Of a DNA stretch of 64,000 nucleotides, positions 39,232 to 49,899 are shown one piece after another. The notes beneath the pieces were generated by a model. That model saw nothing but the letters and a program-made list of their open reading frames with translations, searched no databases and was not told the DNA's origin. Where the stretch lies: positions 17,699,562 to 17,763,561 of the forward strand of contig CM119268.1 in the NCBI GenBank assembly GCA_051294375.1. The letters are read 5' to 3'. Both the position numbers and the translations under genes were made by a program. Positions within the stretch are counted from its first letter, which is position 1, and each line of letters starts with the position of its first letter. This stretch comes from Paraspadella gotoi (taxonomy: Eukaryota; Chaetognatha).

Positions 39232-39318
39232 TCTCTTCTCTTCTCTTCTCTTCTCTTCTCTTCTCTTCTCTTCTCTTCTCTTCTCTTCTCTTCTCTTCTC
39301 TTCTCTTCTCTTCTCTTC
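39232..39318 (+). repeat. (TTCTC)n pentanucleotide
   Basis: About 17 TTCTC units. Confidence 0.97.
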
Positions 39319-40533
39319 CTCGCTTCAACTTCTTATTCTCTTTTTTATTTGTCATTCTTCTCCCCATTTCATATCTCTTTACATTTTTTCTTTAATCCCT
39401 TTTGCTATTTTTCTTTTACTTGCTTCGTTCCCCTCCTTGTTCCGGTTTCTTTTATAATCTTCCTCCTTTTCCCCATGTTTTATCTCTCTCCTTTCCTCCC
39501 TCTCCTCTTCCTCTTCCTCCTCCTCCTTCTCCACCTCCTCTCGGTCCCAATCTAGGTTCTCTAGTTTTATAGCGCAGCCACCGGAACTTACAATTCTCCG
39601 GCGTCGTATGCGCCGGCGGCGTCGGCGGCAACGGCAGAGCTTCGCCTCACAGCTGCCTTCGGATGGCAGCTGCTGTAGTGGATCTCGCCTAGTCGCCGCC
39701 GCTGCTGTGACTGACGCTGCCGGCAATGCAGCAGCCTCGGCGCGCGACCACGTGGTCTCCCGCGTCGCAATGAGNNNNNNNNNNNNNNNNNNNNNNNNNN
39801 NNNNNNNNNNNNNNNNNNNNNNNNNNNNNNNNNNNNNNNNNNNNNNNNNNNNNNNNNNNNNNNNNNNNNNNNNNNNNNNNNNNNNNNNNNNNNNNNNNNN
39901 NNNNNNNNNNNNNNNNNNNNNNNNNNNNNNNNNNTCTCTCTCTCTCTCTGTTTTTCTTCCCTCCGTCGTCTTTTTTCTTTTGATTTCAAAAATTCAATCA
40001 TCTTCTCTTTCGCTTTTCTTTCTTCCACCTTTTTTGTTTTCTGTTTTCTGTTTTCTGTTTTCCTAAGTAAAAAAAATGTCTTCCCTTCTTTTCTCCTTTC
40101 TTTTTCTTAACCAAAGAAAGCAAATTTTCATCGTTCGCTCAGTTTCTTTCTCTTCTTTTCTTTATTTACTCTAAACTCTCTTACCCCCTTTCCTCTTCCT
40201 CAAACCACCCCAACAACTTCTCAACCACCTTCCACCCCCTCCACCTCCACCTTCCTCCATTTCCGGTCTCCCACCCCACAGTTCCACCTTTTCTCAGACA
40301 GAATGTGGGCGTGACGGTTTTTTTTTTCGCAGCTATTTTTACGAAATGACGAAAGACTTTCGCTCGACAGCTGTCGTCATCGTCGTCGTCGTCATCGTCG
40401 TCGTCAATATTATCTTCGGCATCGGCATCTTTGTTCTGGCCTTTGTCCTCATTGCACTCTCTCTACTTGTAAATACTGCATTTGGCCCATCTGATTTCTA
40501 AGACTTGCGGTCAGATCTATTTTCAGACACTTA

Positions 40534-40590
40534 GACTGGGGATTGGGGATTGTGGATTAGGGATTGGGGATTGGGGATTGGGGATTGGAG
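40534..40590 (+). repeat. (GATTGGG)n tandem repeat with G-quadruplex potential
   Basis: Eight tandem 7-base units GGGGATT, two of them altered (GTGGATT, AGGGATT). The unbroken run holds at least four GGGG blocks with three-base ATT loops on the strand that would be transcribed with the gene. Confidence 0.85.
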
Positions 40591-40940
40591 ACCGAAGAAC
40601 CAGCGGGAATCGTTAACCGCAAACTTGGTCATCGACCCCTCGCCCACTTTATATGCGAGCTTCTGGGTTAGCGACGCAACGGGGTAAAGTGCGAAGCGCG
40701 CCGTGTCGAATGACTAGTTGGCTTCTCTCTCTCTCATCTCTCTCTCTCTCTCTCCATCTCTCTCTCTTCTCTCTCTCTCTCTCTCTCTCTCGCTCTCTCT
40801 CTCTCTGCATTCTCGCCAAGGCCAAGACGACGTAGGACCAGAAGGGCGAGTGTAGGATCAGAGATCAATCAACAATGGCCGAACTTTTAAAGTTACGATC
40901 TACATTGCGGCGACAACGAAAATATATTATAAAATATATA

Positions 40941-40994
40941 AAGTTTAGGAGAAAAAACAATTTATTTGTTTTTATTGTTTTTTCTCCTAAACTT
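40941..40994 (+). repeat. Perfect 21-base-pair hairpin with 12-base loop
   Basis: Bases 40941-40961 (starting AAGTTTAGGAG) are exactly complementary to 40974-40994, with TTATTTGTTTTT as the loop. Flanks are AT-rich and do not pair further. Confidence 0.9.
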
Positions 40995-41609
40995 CAAAAC
41001 GCAACGAAATTGATAGTTTATACACAAAATATATAAAATATAAGTAAAGCAGAAACTCGTTGGCGTTTTGAACCTCCCGTCGGGTCAACACAATTGACCA
41101 ATGACCAAAGTTGACGGCAAAAGCGATTTTGTCAGAAACGTCAGAGTTCAACCAACGAGATTCTTTTGTTGTCGTCGTCATCGTCTTTGCATTGTTGAGT
41201 TTACTGTTGCCGGTGACGTCATAAACGGTGCTTGGTCGTCGTCGTCGTCGTCGTCGTCCTCGCATCTGCGTCGTTCAGTCAGTCATTATCATAATCCCTG
41301 GTGAGACCTTCGTCTCCACGTCGTCGATTCTGTCGTCAACGTCGTTATTATCGTTGACAGAGTCGTCGTCGTCATCGTCTTCGTCGTCGTCGTTTGAGAT
41401 TTTTAGTAGTCGTTTTCCGTGTTTTTCTTTGTTACCTGAAGGCAATAAAAAACACATCGGCGGGAAAAAAATATGGGCTAACCGCCCATTTCTTTATCCA
41501 TTTCTCGGTTCGTTCCTCTGAGAAAAAGGGAGTCTCCCTCTGCTTCTCTCTCTCTCCTTCTCTCCGTTCTCTCTTCTCATCTCTCTCCTCATATCTCTCT
41601 ACATCTTGT

Positions 41610-41626
41610 CTGGTCTCAACACCTTT

Positions 41627-41661
<35 letters not shown>

Positions 41662-41666
41662 GCTCA

Positions 41667-41697
<31 letters not shown>

Positions 41698-41876
41698 CTG
41701 CTCTCTCTCCCCCTCTCTTCCACTTTCCAACAGCGCACGCGAATCTTCTCATTTTTTCCACATCCATTTTTTAGTTCTTAAAGGTCTTCACCAATTTTTC
41801 GAAGATTATGTCACGCTTGACAAGGATTTCGCTGGGGGCGCAAAAGGAAGATGGGAGAGGAGAGAGAGAGAAGAGG

Positions 41877-41907
<31 letters not shown>

Positions 41908-42138
41908 GAGAGAGAGAAAGCAGAGGGAAAGAAAATGAGATAGCGCATATAACTTAACCTGTTGGAGTTAGAAAATTACCGTAAAAAGATAGCCTGTAAG
42001 AAAGAAAATATTGTTTAAACATTATAATAAAATTTCTTTTCTCTTCAATCTTCTTTCTTCTGTCATTTTCCAACTATTTTTTCTTCAACTTCAACGCTCT
42101 TCTTGTTTCTCTGCTTGCTCTCTTCTCTCTTCATCTCT

Positions 42139-42169
<31 letters not shown>

Positions 42170-42830
42170 CTCTCTCTCCTCTCTCTCCTTCTCTCCTTTC
42201 CTCACCTCCTTCGGATCTCTCTGCTACGATTCGATCATTTTTCTCCTTCGTTTCTCCCTTTCAACTATTCACTCACACGTTCCTCTTCACTGTTTCTTCT
42301 TTCCCATGTAATTCAAACCGTTCCTTTTCGCCATCTCTCAACTTCTTCATCGCCTCATCACCTTCCTTTCCTTCTCCCCTCCCTTTCCCTCCCCTCCTCT
42401 CCATCTCTTGTATCTCCCTTTTTCCTCTCCTTCCTCCCCCTACTCCTCTCCCTCCTTCCTTCGTCCCTTTTCTCCTCCTCCCCTCGATGACAACCTTTTG
42501 CGGCTATTGGCAAAAACTTTGAATTTATTACTCTTCCGACGTTGATTGGAGGGATCTCTCGTTTTTTTTTATCTCTTCTTCTTTCATCTCTCTCTCCTCT
42601 CTCCTCTCTCTTCTCTCTCCCTCTCACTTCCTCTCTCTCTCCTCCTCTCCTCTCTCACTCCTCTCGTCGTCTTCTCTTCTCTCTCCTCCCCTGCCGTCCT
42701 ACCATTCTGCTCGTCTCCTCTCCACTCTCCTCACCCTCTCATCCGCCTCTCCCCTCCTCTCTTCTCTTCCTTCCCCTCCATCTCCTCCTCTCTCTCTCTC
42801 TCTCTCTCTTCTCTTTTTTATAAATAGGTT
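41610..42830 (+). repeat. Interrupted pyrimidine-rich (CT) region with a purine patch
   Basis: CT-rich stretches at 41627-41730, 42118-42210, 42360-42480 and 42580-42812, with an (AG) patch at 41855-41930. No exon was seen. Confidence 0.8.
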
Positions 42831-43519
42831 TTTGCCCTCTAGTAACTTTAGTTTTTTTCTAATATGGTTTATTGCTTCACAGCTTTTTTTTTTTTTTTCA
42901 ACAATTTATTTTTCGTATTTTTTTATTCGTTTTGTTGACGTTTCTCCATCTTTGTTTGTTTTATAGTCTTCGTTGTTGTTGTTATGTTTCTCGTTTCCGC
43001 TTTGATGCAAGTGACTGAGGGTCACAGGGTCATCGGGTCCGTTGGTTAGTGACCCGCGGCTTTCAAATCCTCACCCAACCTGATCACGTGACTCATCACG
43101 CTATTCATGGCTANNNNNNNNNNNNNNNNNNNNNNNNNNNNNNNNNNNNNNNNNNNNNNNNNNNNNNNNNNNNNNNNNNNNNNNNNNNNNNNNNNNNNNN
43201 NNNNNNNNNNNNNNNNNNNNNNNNNNNNNNNNNNNNNNNNNNNNNNNNNNNNNNNNNNNNNNNNNNNNNNNNNNNNNNNNNNNNNNNNNNNNNNNNNNNN
43301 NNNNNNNNNNNNNNNNNNNNNNNNNNNNNNNNNNNNNNNNNNNNNNNNNNNNNNNNNNNNNNNNNNNNNNNNAAAGAAAGAAAGAAAGAAAGAAAGAAAG
43401 AAAAAAAAAGTATAAGACAGGTTTTCAATTGTTTTTGCAATTGTTTTTGTCGGATTTATTTAATCCTCATCTCGTCAGTCGCTTTTGTCATCTCCCTTGG
43501 CCGGCCGGGTGACGATCAG

Positions 43520-43688
43520 AAGGACGACGACGAATTATGACAAGACGCTTACGTCGACGACGACAGCGATGACGACGACGACGACAACGAGGTTATAATT
43601 CTCTTTGGTTCTCATTGATTTCGATTAATCGACTTTTGATTGATTTTTTTTTTCCTTGCTTGAAACTGTGCGGACGAGAGGGACGGCC

Positions 43689-43726
<38 letters not shown>

Positions 43727-43735
43727 AACGTCGAT
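43520..43735 (+). repeat. (GAC)n triplet arrays
   Basis: Two arrays, 43522-43590 and 43689-43733, separated by AT-rich sequence. Confidence 0.9.
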
Positions 43736-44494
43736 GAGTCCCCAGTGATTCTTGATCGTCGGATCGATTCTGTGACACTTGTCGTCTTTCTCTTTCTCTC
43801 TTTCTCTGATTTCCCCTAGAATCTCACGGCTTATTTCCTCTACGTTCTCCTTTCTTATTCTCCTCCATTGATTCAACTTCAAGCTCATTTTATTTCAACG
43901 AGTTAAATTAATTACTTTTTTTTTTAAACTGCGCTAACTTGTTTCAGTACATTTATTTGTCTAAGTTAAAAGTCAATCTGAGACTTTTTTATACATGAAA
44001 AAACGTTTACACATAATGACCAACTCGTTTTCCCAACAGGAAAGTTTTATATGCAAAAAAAGGATGTACGGGAAAAATCTGTGAAAATTCAAACAGCTTA
44101 ACTATTTTTTTAGAGCTTAATTGAATAATCAAAAATTTAGAGACAAGTCTGACGTTAATATTTCTTGCTTAGTTTTTATTCTAATCGAATATTACTTTTA
44201 CTATGATTTCGATTCAGGGGTGGAAAGAAGAAAGAGAGAGAGAGNNNNNNNNNNNNNNNNNNNNNNNNNNNNNNNNNNNNNNNNNNNNNNNNNNNNNNNN
44301 NNNNNNNNNNNNNNNNNNNNNNNNNNNNNNNNNNNNNNNNNNNNNNNNNNNNNNNNNNNNNNNNNNNNNNNNNNNNNNNNNNNNNNNNNNNNNNNNNNNN
44401 AGAGGAAATTGATTAAAAACGTTGAGGCGATGGATTTATAAGTCAAAGACTGAGGCTTAATTTTCCGCTTCAATTCGTAGACTTTTCACTGTAC

Positions 44495-44640
44495 TTTATT
44501 TCTTTCTTTACTTCTTTCTTTACTTCTTTCTTTACTTTTTTCTTTATTTCTTTCTTTACTTCTTTCTTTATGTTTTTATTTACTTCTTTCTTTATTTCTT
44601 TCTATAATTTTTTTACTTCTTTCTTTACTTCTTTATAAAT
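44495..44640 (+). repeat. (TTTACTTCTTTC)n 12-base repeat
   Basis: About ten units of TTTACTTCTTTC with variants. Confidence 0.85.
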
Positions 44641-45249
44641 TCTTTTTTTTAAACTTTAATTTTTTTACTTATTTTTTCTATATTTCAGTTTCAGGTTATA
44701 ATCCCTCTAATTTTTTTAATTTTAAATCTTATTCTTATTCCTTTCTTTTAATATTTGTAACTTTTAATTTTTTAAACTTTTTTCTTTCCTGATTAAATTT
44801 TTCTCGCTCAACTTAAACTTTTTTCTTTTTGAATCTTTATTTCTTTCATTATTCCTTCCAATTTTCTCAGCCATATTATGGAACCCCTGTTTTCTCTTTC
44901 CTCAGCCTTTTTTTCTATTTTTTCCTCCACTTTTCTTTCTTTTCTTTGTCTCCCTTATTTTTTCCTTTCCGTCACCTTTTTCATTTCCTTCTTCCATTTT
45001 ATCCATCTAATTTCCTCGAGCCCATTACGGTCGGTTATTCCCCTCGCCTAAAAAGTTAAATTTCTCCAATTTTAATCTTCCTTTGCAATCTTTCTTTCTT
45101 TCTTGCTTTCTTTCTTTCTTTTCTTTCTCTCATTTTTCTTCTTCTTTTTTAAAAACTTTTTTAGCCGATCCAATCTTGAGATTCCTTAACGCCTTTGGTT
45201 CTTTTTTATTCCTTTTTTTAGGGTTCTTTTATGGAGTCTCTTTTCTCCC

Positions 45250-45302
45250 TCTTTTCTTTTCTTTTCTTTTCTTTTCTTTTCTTTTCTTTTCTTTTCTTTT
45301 CT
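45250..45302 (+). repeat. (TTTTC)n pentanucleotide
   Basis: About ten CTTTT units. Confidence 0.95.
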
Positions 45303-46307
45303 TATCTTCTCTTATCTTTTCTTTGCTTTTCATTTTTTTCATTTCATATATATTTCTTTCTTTCCTTTTACACTTTTTTCTTTTCTTTCCATCGTTTCAC
45401 TTTTCTCCTTTTCTCTCTGTCTCGCTCTGTCTCGCTAACTCTCTGTCTTGCTCTGTCTTTCTCGGTTTAACTTTAACTTTTTTCTCTCTCTCTCCCCCCC
45501 AAAGACCAAACGGTTTTTTCTTCGCTAATTAATTTCCTCACTTCGCTGTTCATTTTTCTCAAACCATTTTTTTTTCCACTTTGGTTTTCCTCAACACAAT
45601 CTTGGTTATTTTTACCCCCACCCGCTTTCTCTCCATTGCTTTGTCTCCCACTCCTCCACCTCAACCCCTTTTCTAATTTTCCTCATTCCCCATTTCAACA
45701 TTTTTTTAACTCTCAACATCTCGACTAAAAAAAGAGAAAAAGAGTTTTTTAAAGTTTCTTTTCAGCGAATCAATTTTATGGTGTCCGTATTTCAGACCAT
45801 TCTCTCTCTCTCTCTCTCTCTCTCGCACTCTCTCGTCCTCTGTCTCTCTTCGTCTTCGGTCGTGCGGTCTCTTGTTAGTTTGACTCGATTGAACTGGTAG
45901 CCGAGTGCGACACGCTTGCGATCAGGGGATTCAAGCACGTACATCGACCGCCAGATGTTTTGCTTTGTTTGCTAGTCGGCCGCCGAACAAATACAGTAAG
46001 GAGATTTGATCTCCAAAAGCACGGCCTTTCTCCCTCGAGAATACCGCCTTACCCTGTACCTGCGCGCCAAAATACCCTTAGACAAAGAAAGACCAGCTTT
46101 TCTCATTCTCCTTCTACAACTCTAGCATCACCTGTAAGGTTGACAGCTTAACTAACAGGACGACCAACCCAAACCGAATGCCTTTGCAAATACAGCCTAA
46201 AGACTACCATTCGCACGCCAAACTACCCCGCCTCACCACCAAACAACCGAGCAACACGTATCCCTCCCCGTCCTGTCTCTTCATTGTACCGCCGCCAACA
46301 ACACTAG

Positions 46308-46525
46308 GGCTTTCCTCGGCAACACACCCTCTCGGTGTACACGAAATGCAAATGCGGATCTTTCTCGCCCCCCTCGCCACACAACTCTGATTGCATCTAT
46401 CTGCATCTCCCAAACACTGCATGCCGCCAAAAATGCCCGCCCAACGCCGAGCCAGCCTTCCCTGGCGATCAGTCATCTTTCATCGACTCCCCGACTCTTC
46501 TCCTCTATGTCAGTACACCTGTAAG
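46308..46525 (+). pseudogene. Possible degenerate Cys-rich exon (WSC-like), low confidence
   Basis: From a TAG at 46305 the frame stays open and reads a Cys-bearing sequence (YTKCKCGS..., NSDC, TACRQKCPPN..., then LLLYVSTP) ending near a GTAAGG donor-like site at 46526. Cys spacing and the CP-N...LYV ending resemble the C-terminal half of a WSC carbohydrate-binding domain, with expected Cys positions replaced. A second related segment, interrupted by a stop, lies at about 46050-46135 and also ends CCTGTAAGG. This suggests remnants of a duplicated exon. The region is C-rich and free of microsatellites, unlike its surroundings. Confidence 0.22.
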
Positions 46526-47053
46526 GGCCTATCGACCATCCAGTCCGATCCCCGAACACCGTGTCACATGACACAGACTCATACCCCATCAGTAAGCATT
46601 TATGAAGTATGTATTATGATCGTTAAGGATGTTAATTGTGCCCTTGTGTTCTGCTGTAGCAACAATTCGCTCCTTTGGCGTAAATATAATTGAATACCAC
46701 CCTAGATTTATTTCATAACCACCATGGGCGAATATATTTTATTAACTGAGTCTTCGTATGTTGTTAAGCAACTTTATAAAGACATGAACCTAAAGAACCA
46801 TTGTTAATGCACCAGTTTTCTGATAGCTTTTAATAACAGTTGCTCGCCACTGGCTTTTACCGTGGTGTCACTCTTGTGTTCTTTGTTATTCTGGATTGAT
46901 TTGAGAATTTATTTTCAGGTAATTGCATTTTGTTCTTTGAGTTGCAAGAATTAAAGACCGAGAAAGATAATCTCGGTTTAAGAATCGGAGATGTGTAATA
47001 AAAACTAAAGAGATGAAGAAGAAAAGGGAGGAAGGAAAGGAGATGAGGGATAA

Positions 47054-47890
47054 AGTTGGCGCAGTTTACGTCAATTTACGCGCATTCTGGAACGCCAAAG
47101 CATATCTTAAAACTTAAATGAGTTTTATAATTCTCGAAAATGAAAAAAAGTTGTTGTTATGCGCACAAAATTAATGCTATTAATCATGGTTTTCTGTTCA
47201 TTTGTAAGCGAATTCTATGCAAACCTGGTAGTAAAAAAGGCCGGAAAATTATTTAAAACAACTCAACTCGAGGATGTTTTTTACTAAGACAATAGAACGA
47301 AGAAAGTTTGTTACGCCACAACGAATTAAATTACGTATTTATATGGGTTTTGTTTGTTCAGGTTTACGACGCCATTGCTACGCCCAGTCTGTATAAAAAA
47401 GGGGCGGATAAATCGTTTAAAGCCACTTAATTGATCTGAATAAGCTTGTTAACTAGAAAATAATCAGAAAGGTCTTAACGCCGCCAAGTCATGGATGTGC
47501 ATATTAAACGGTTTTACCTCTTCATTTCCACGCCATTTAACGCCACATTCTTTCCAAATCTTAAATATGAAACATTCATACAATTATTTAATTTTGATAT
47601 ATTGTTAAAATTTTTTTTGGAAAAAATCATTAACGCGACATATGCTAATTAGGAACGTAATACTGTTTTGGGCGTGAGTTTTTAGCGGCCACCAGTCGGC
47701 CAACATCCACGGTCAAAAAAAAGAAATCAATCTGAATCCAATACTGAACAATGTATGTCTTAATGTTAGCAAAAAACGTTTTTTCAAAATTTTGGTTGAA
47801 TATTCCTTGAACAAGTAGTAAGGAAGGCAGGAAGAAGCGTTACTCCAAATGACGTAAATCAGTTTGGCGTAGAATCAAATATTTAATAAG
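47054..47890. repeat. Degenerate satellite, units of roughly 160 bases rich in ACGCCA motifs
   Basis: The stretch shows repeated ACGCC/CGCCA motifs with shared spacing: TTACGCGCATTCTGGAACGCC..., GTTACGCCACAACGAATTAAA..., TTAACGCCGCCAAGTCATGG..., TTTAACGCCACATTC..., followed in several units by a run like AAATCTTAAATATGA. Units are strongly diverged and AT-rich between the motifs. No coding potential was seen. Confidence 0.5.
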
Positions 47891-47974
47891 TCAAACTCTT
47901 GAATTAACGATTAAAGCACACTGTCGTTAGGCTAAGATAAGGTTTAAAACCAATCGAATGAAAAAAATCAGTAA

Positions 47975-48370
47975 TTTTTACAATTTTTTGTGACAAGTAC
48001 CCTAACTTGGATATGTCCACGCGACGAAAAAAAAAAAAAGAATGAATACCGGAAAAAAAAACGAGCGATTGATGAACTGCGAGTGTACGACGGACGTTAA
48101 ACGAATGAACAAACGAACAAACAAACGAACGAACAATTGGTTGAAATAAACATACTAACTCAGGAATCGTCCGAAGCAAAAAGCCGAACTAATGAACGAA
48201 GGAAAAGGTGAGGTTTTTTCATTTGTTTTGCTCCCCGCCTCACCAAGGCCTCAGTTCCTCACCAAGGTGCACCCAGGGGAGACAAATGGGGTTCTCGAAA
48301 GAAACAAAATTAGCTCGAAAATGTGATTCATTTTTCTTCTCTGATTGTCTTTTTTTTTGTCAAGTCTTGA

Positions 48371-48405
<35 letters not shown>

Positions 48406-48746
48406 GCTTTTTCTTCTTTGGCTAACCAATCGGCTAATTTTTGTTAGTGAGGCAATTTCAAAGCCAATTTTCTGCAATGGGGACGGTAGAGGGGCTTGTG
48501 GTACCGATTTGTGAGAGCGGGATGGTCGAGGTATATGTCTTTTAAAAGACTACATATTAGTACATATTAGAATATGTATGAACTTAAATAAATAACTTAA
48601 ACAAAGAAGCGTCTGATTTTTACTTCAGAATGACAATATTTGAGCATAATTACTTGAATACATTTTTAAAGGATATCCGGTTGATTGAAAATAAAAAAAA
48701 AACATTATCTTTAAGGGGACCCAGTGATAAAAATGATATCATAAGC
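47975..48746 (+). repeat. Left arm of a second inverted duplication (partner 53955-54860)
   Basis: The reverse complement of 53955-54860 aligns along this stretch. Shared landmarks include CACCCAGGGGAGACAAA (48268-48284), the (CGT)n tract at 48370-48406 with (CGA)n near 54373-54408, AAAGAAGCGTCTGATTTTTACTTCAG with its counterpart near 54105-54135, and ACATTATCTTTAAGG near 48702 with its counterpart near 54003. It ends at the 100-base gap 48747-48846. Confidence 0.88.
48370..48405 (+). repeat. (GTC)n triplet repeat inside the second inverted duplication
   Basis: About twelve GTC units; mirrored near 54373-54408. Confidence 0.95.
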
Positions 48747-49767
48747 NNNNNNNNNNNNNNNNNNNNNNNNNNNNNNNNNNNNNNNNNNNNNNNNNNNNNN
48801 NNNNNNNNNNNNNNNNNNNNNNNNNNNNNNNNNNNNNNNNNNNNNNTGGAAAAAGATACTGTGCGAGAAAAAATGTCTGCGTCTCTCTTTCTCTCTTCTC
48901 TCTTTCCTCTGCCTCTCTCTCTTCCTCTCCTCTCCTCTCTCTCTCCTTCTCTCTCTCGTGCTTCTCCCTCTCTCTCATTCTCTCTCTCTGTCACCCCCCT
49001 TTTTTCTCCTTTTTATTACGTTTATTTCCCTTTTTTCTCCTTTCATCCTTTTTAATCTTTTTCCTTTATTTTTAAAGCGTTACCATGCTTCTTTTTTTGT
49101 CGTTCTATCTTTATTTCTGTCTCCCACGACGAAAAACGATAGGAATATAATCCTATTATCGTCTTCGCGGGGATTATTCCTCATCGTAAATATGTTCTAT
49201 GTTAGTTCTTTTTCACTTTTTTACATTTCGTAGACAGCTTACGCGTGTATTCTTTTTGACATTGTTTTCACTTTCAGGTTATGCTTTTCTCCTATGTTCG
49301 GGCACATTTGTAAGAATATAAGATATGAGCCTGTGCAAAGAGAGAGAGAGAGGAGAAAAGAGAGAGAGAGAGAGAGAGAGCCAGAGAGGAGAGACGAAGA
49401 GAGACGAGAGAGGAGAGAGAGAGAGAGAGAGAGGAGGAAGAGAGACGGAGAAGAAGAGAAAGTAACATAGAGAATGAAAGTAGAGATCCACAGCGGTGTT
49501 AGAAATCCTAGAGAAAATAACTCAGCGTGGAACTCAACATCAGAGCAATCGATCGCGGACGGTGAAAAAATATATATAAAAAGATAAAAGAAAACAAAGA
49601 ACTCAAAGAAAAAATTAAAAATAAAAACTAGATCAAACTTTAGTCATCTCCGGCTTTTAAGTGTTTTTTTGGTTCAATCTGCAGTGGAAAATATACATAG
49701 GATTGTTTAGCGAAGAGAGAGAGAATGAGTGAGAAGAGAGGGAAGAAGAGAGAAGAGAGGGAAGGTA

Positions 49768-49798
<31 letters not shown>

Positions 49799-49899
49799 GA
49801 GAGAAGAGAGAGAGAGAGAACAAAACAAAATAGCCGAGGATACCGGCTCGAACAACCAGAACGGAAACCTAAAAAGATTAGGGTAGAGGGAGGAAGGGT

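Larger units (their letters stand above)
38020..40200 (+). repeat. Left arm of a long, diverged inverted duplication (partner 49900-52670)
   Basis: Segments along this stretch match the reverse complement of 49900-52670 in mirrored order: 38150-38215 (ending CGATACAGATTT) with 52440-52520; 38410-38500 with 52130-52210; 38590-38640 with 51860-51930; 38700-38860 with 51560-51790; 39540-39620 (start GTTCTCTAGTTTTATA) with 50540-50615; 39990-40030 with 50145-50200; and 40160-40190 with 49950-49975. Differences are many and dominated by single-base and short insertions in the partner. The arm includes (TTTC)n at 38300-38392, (AG)n at 38500-38590, (TTCTC)n at 39232-39318 and a gap at 39775-39934. 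Confidence 0.88.

Noticed and set aside
45890-45945. tRNA-like A and B boxes (TGGTAGCCGAGTG, GGGGATTCAAGC)
   Set aside because: The boxes are too close together, the B box is poor and no cloverleaf forms.
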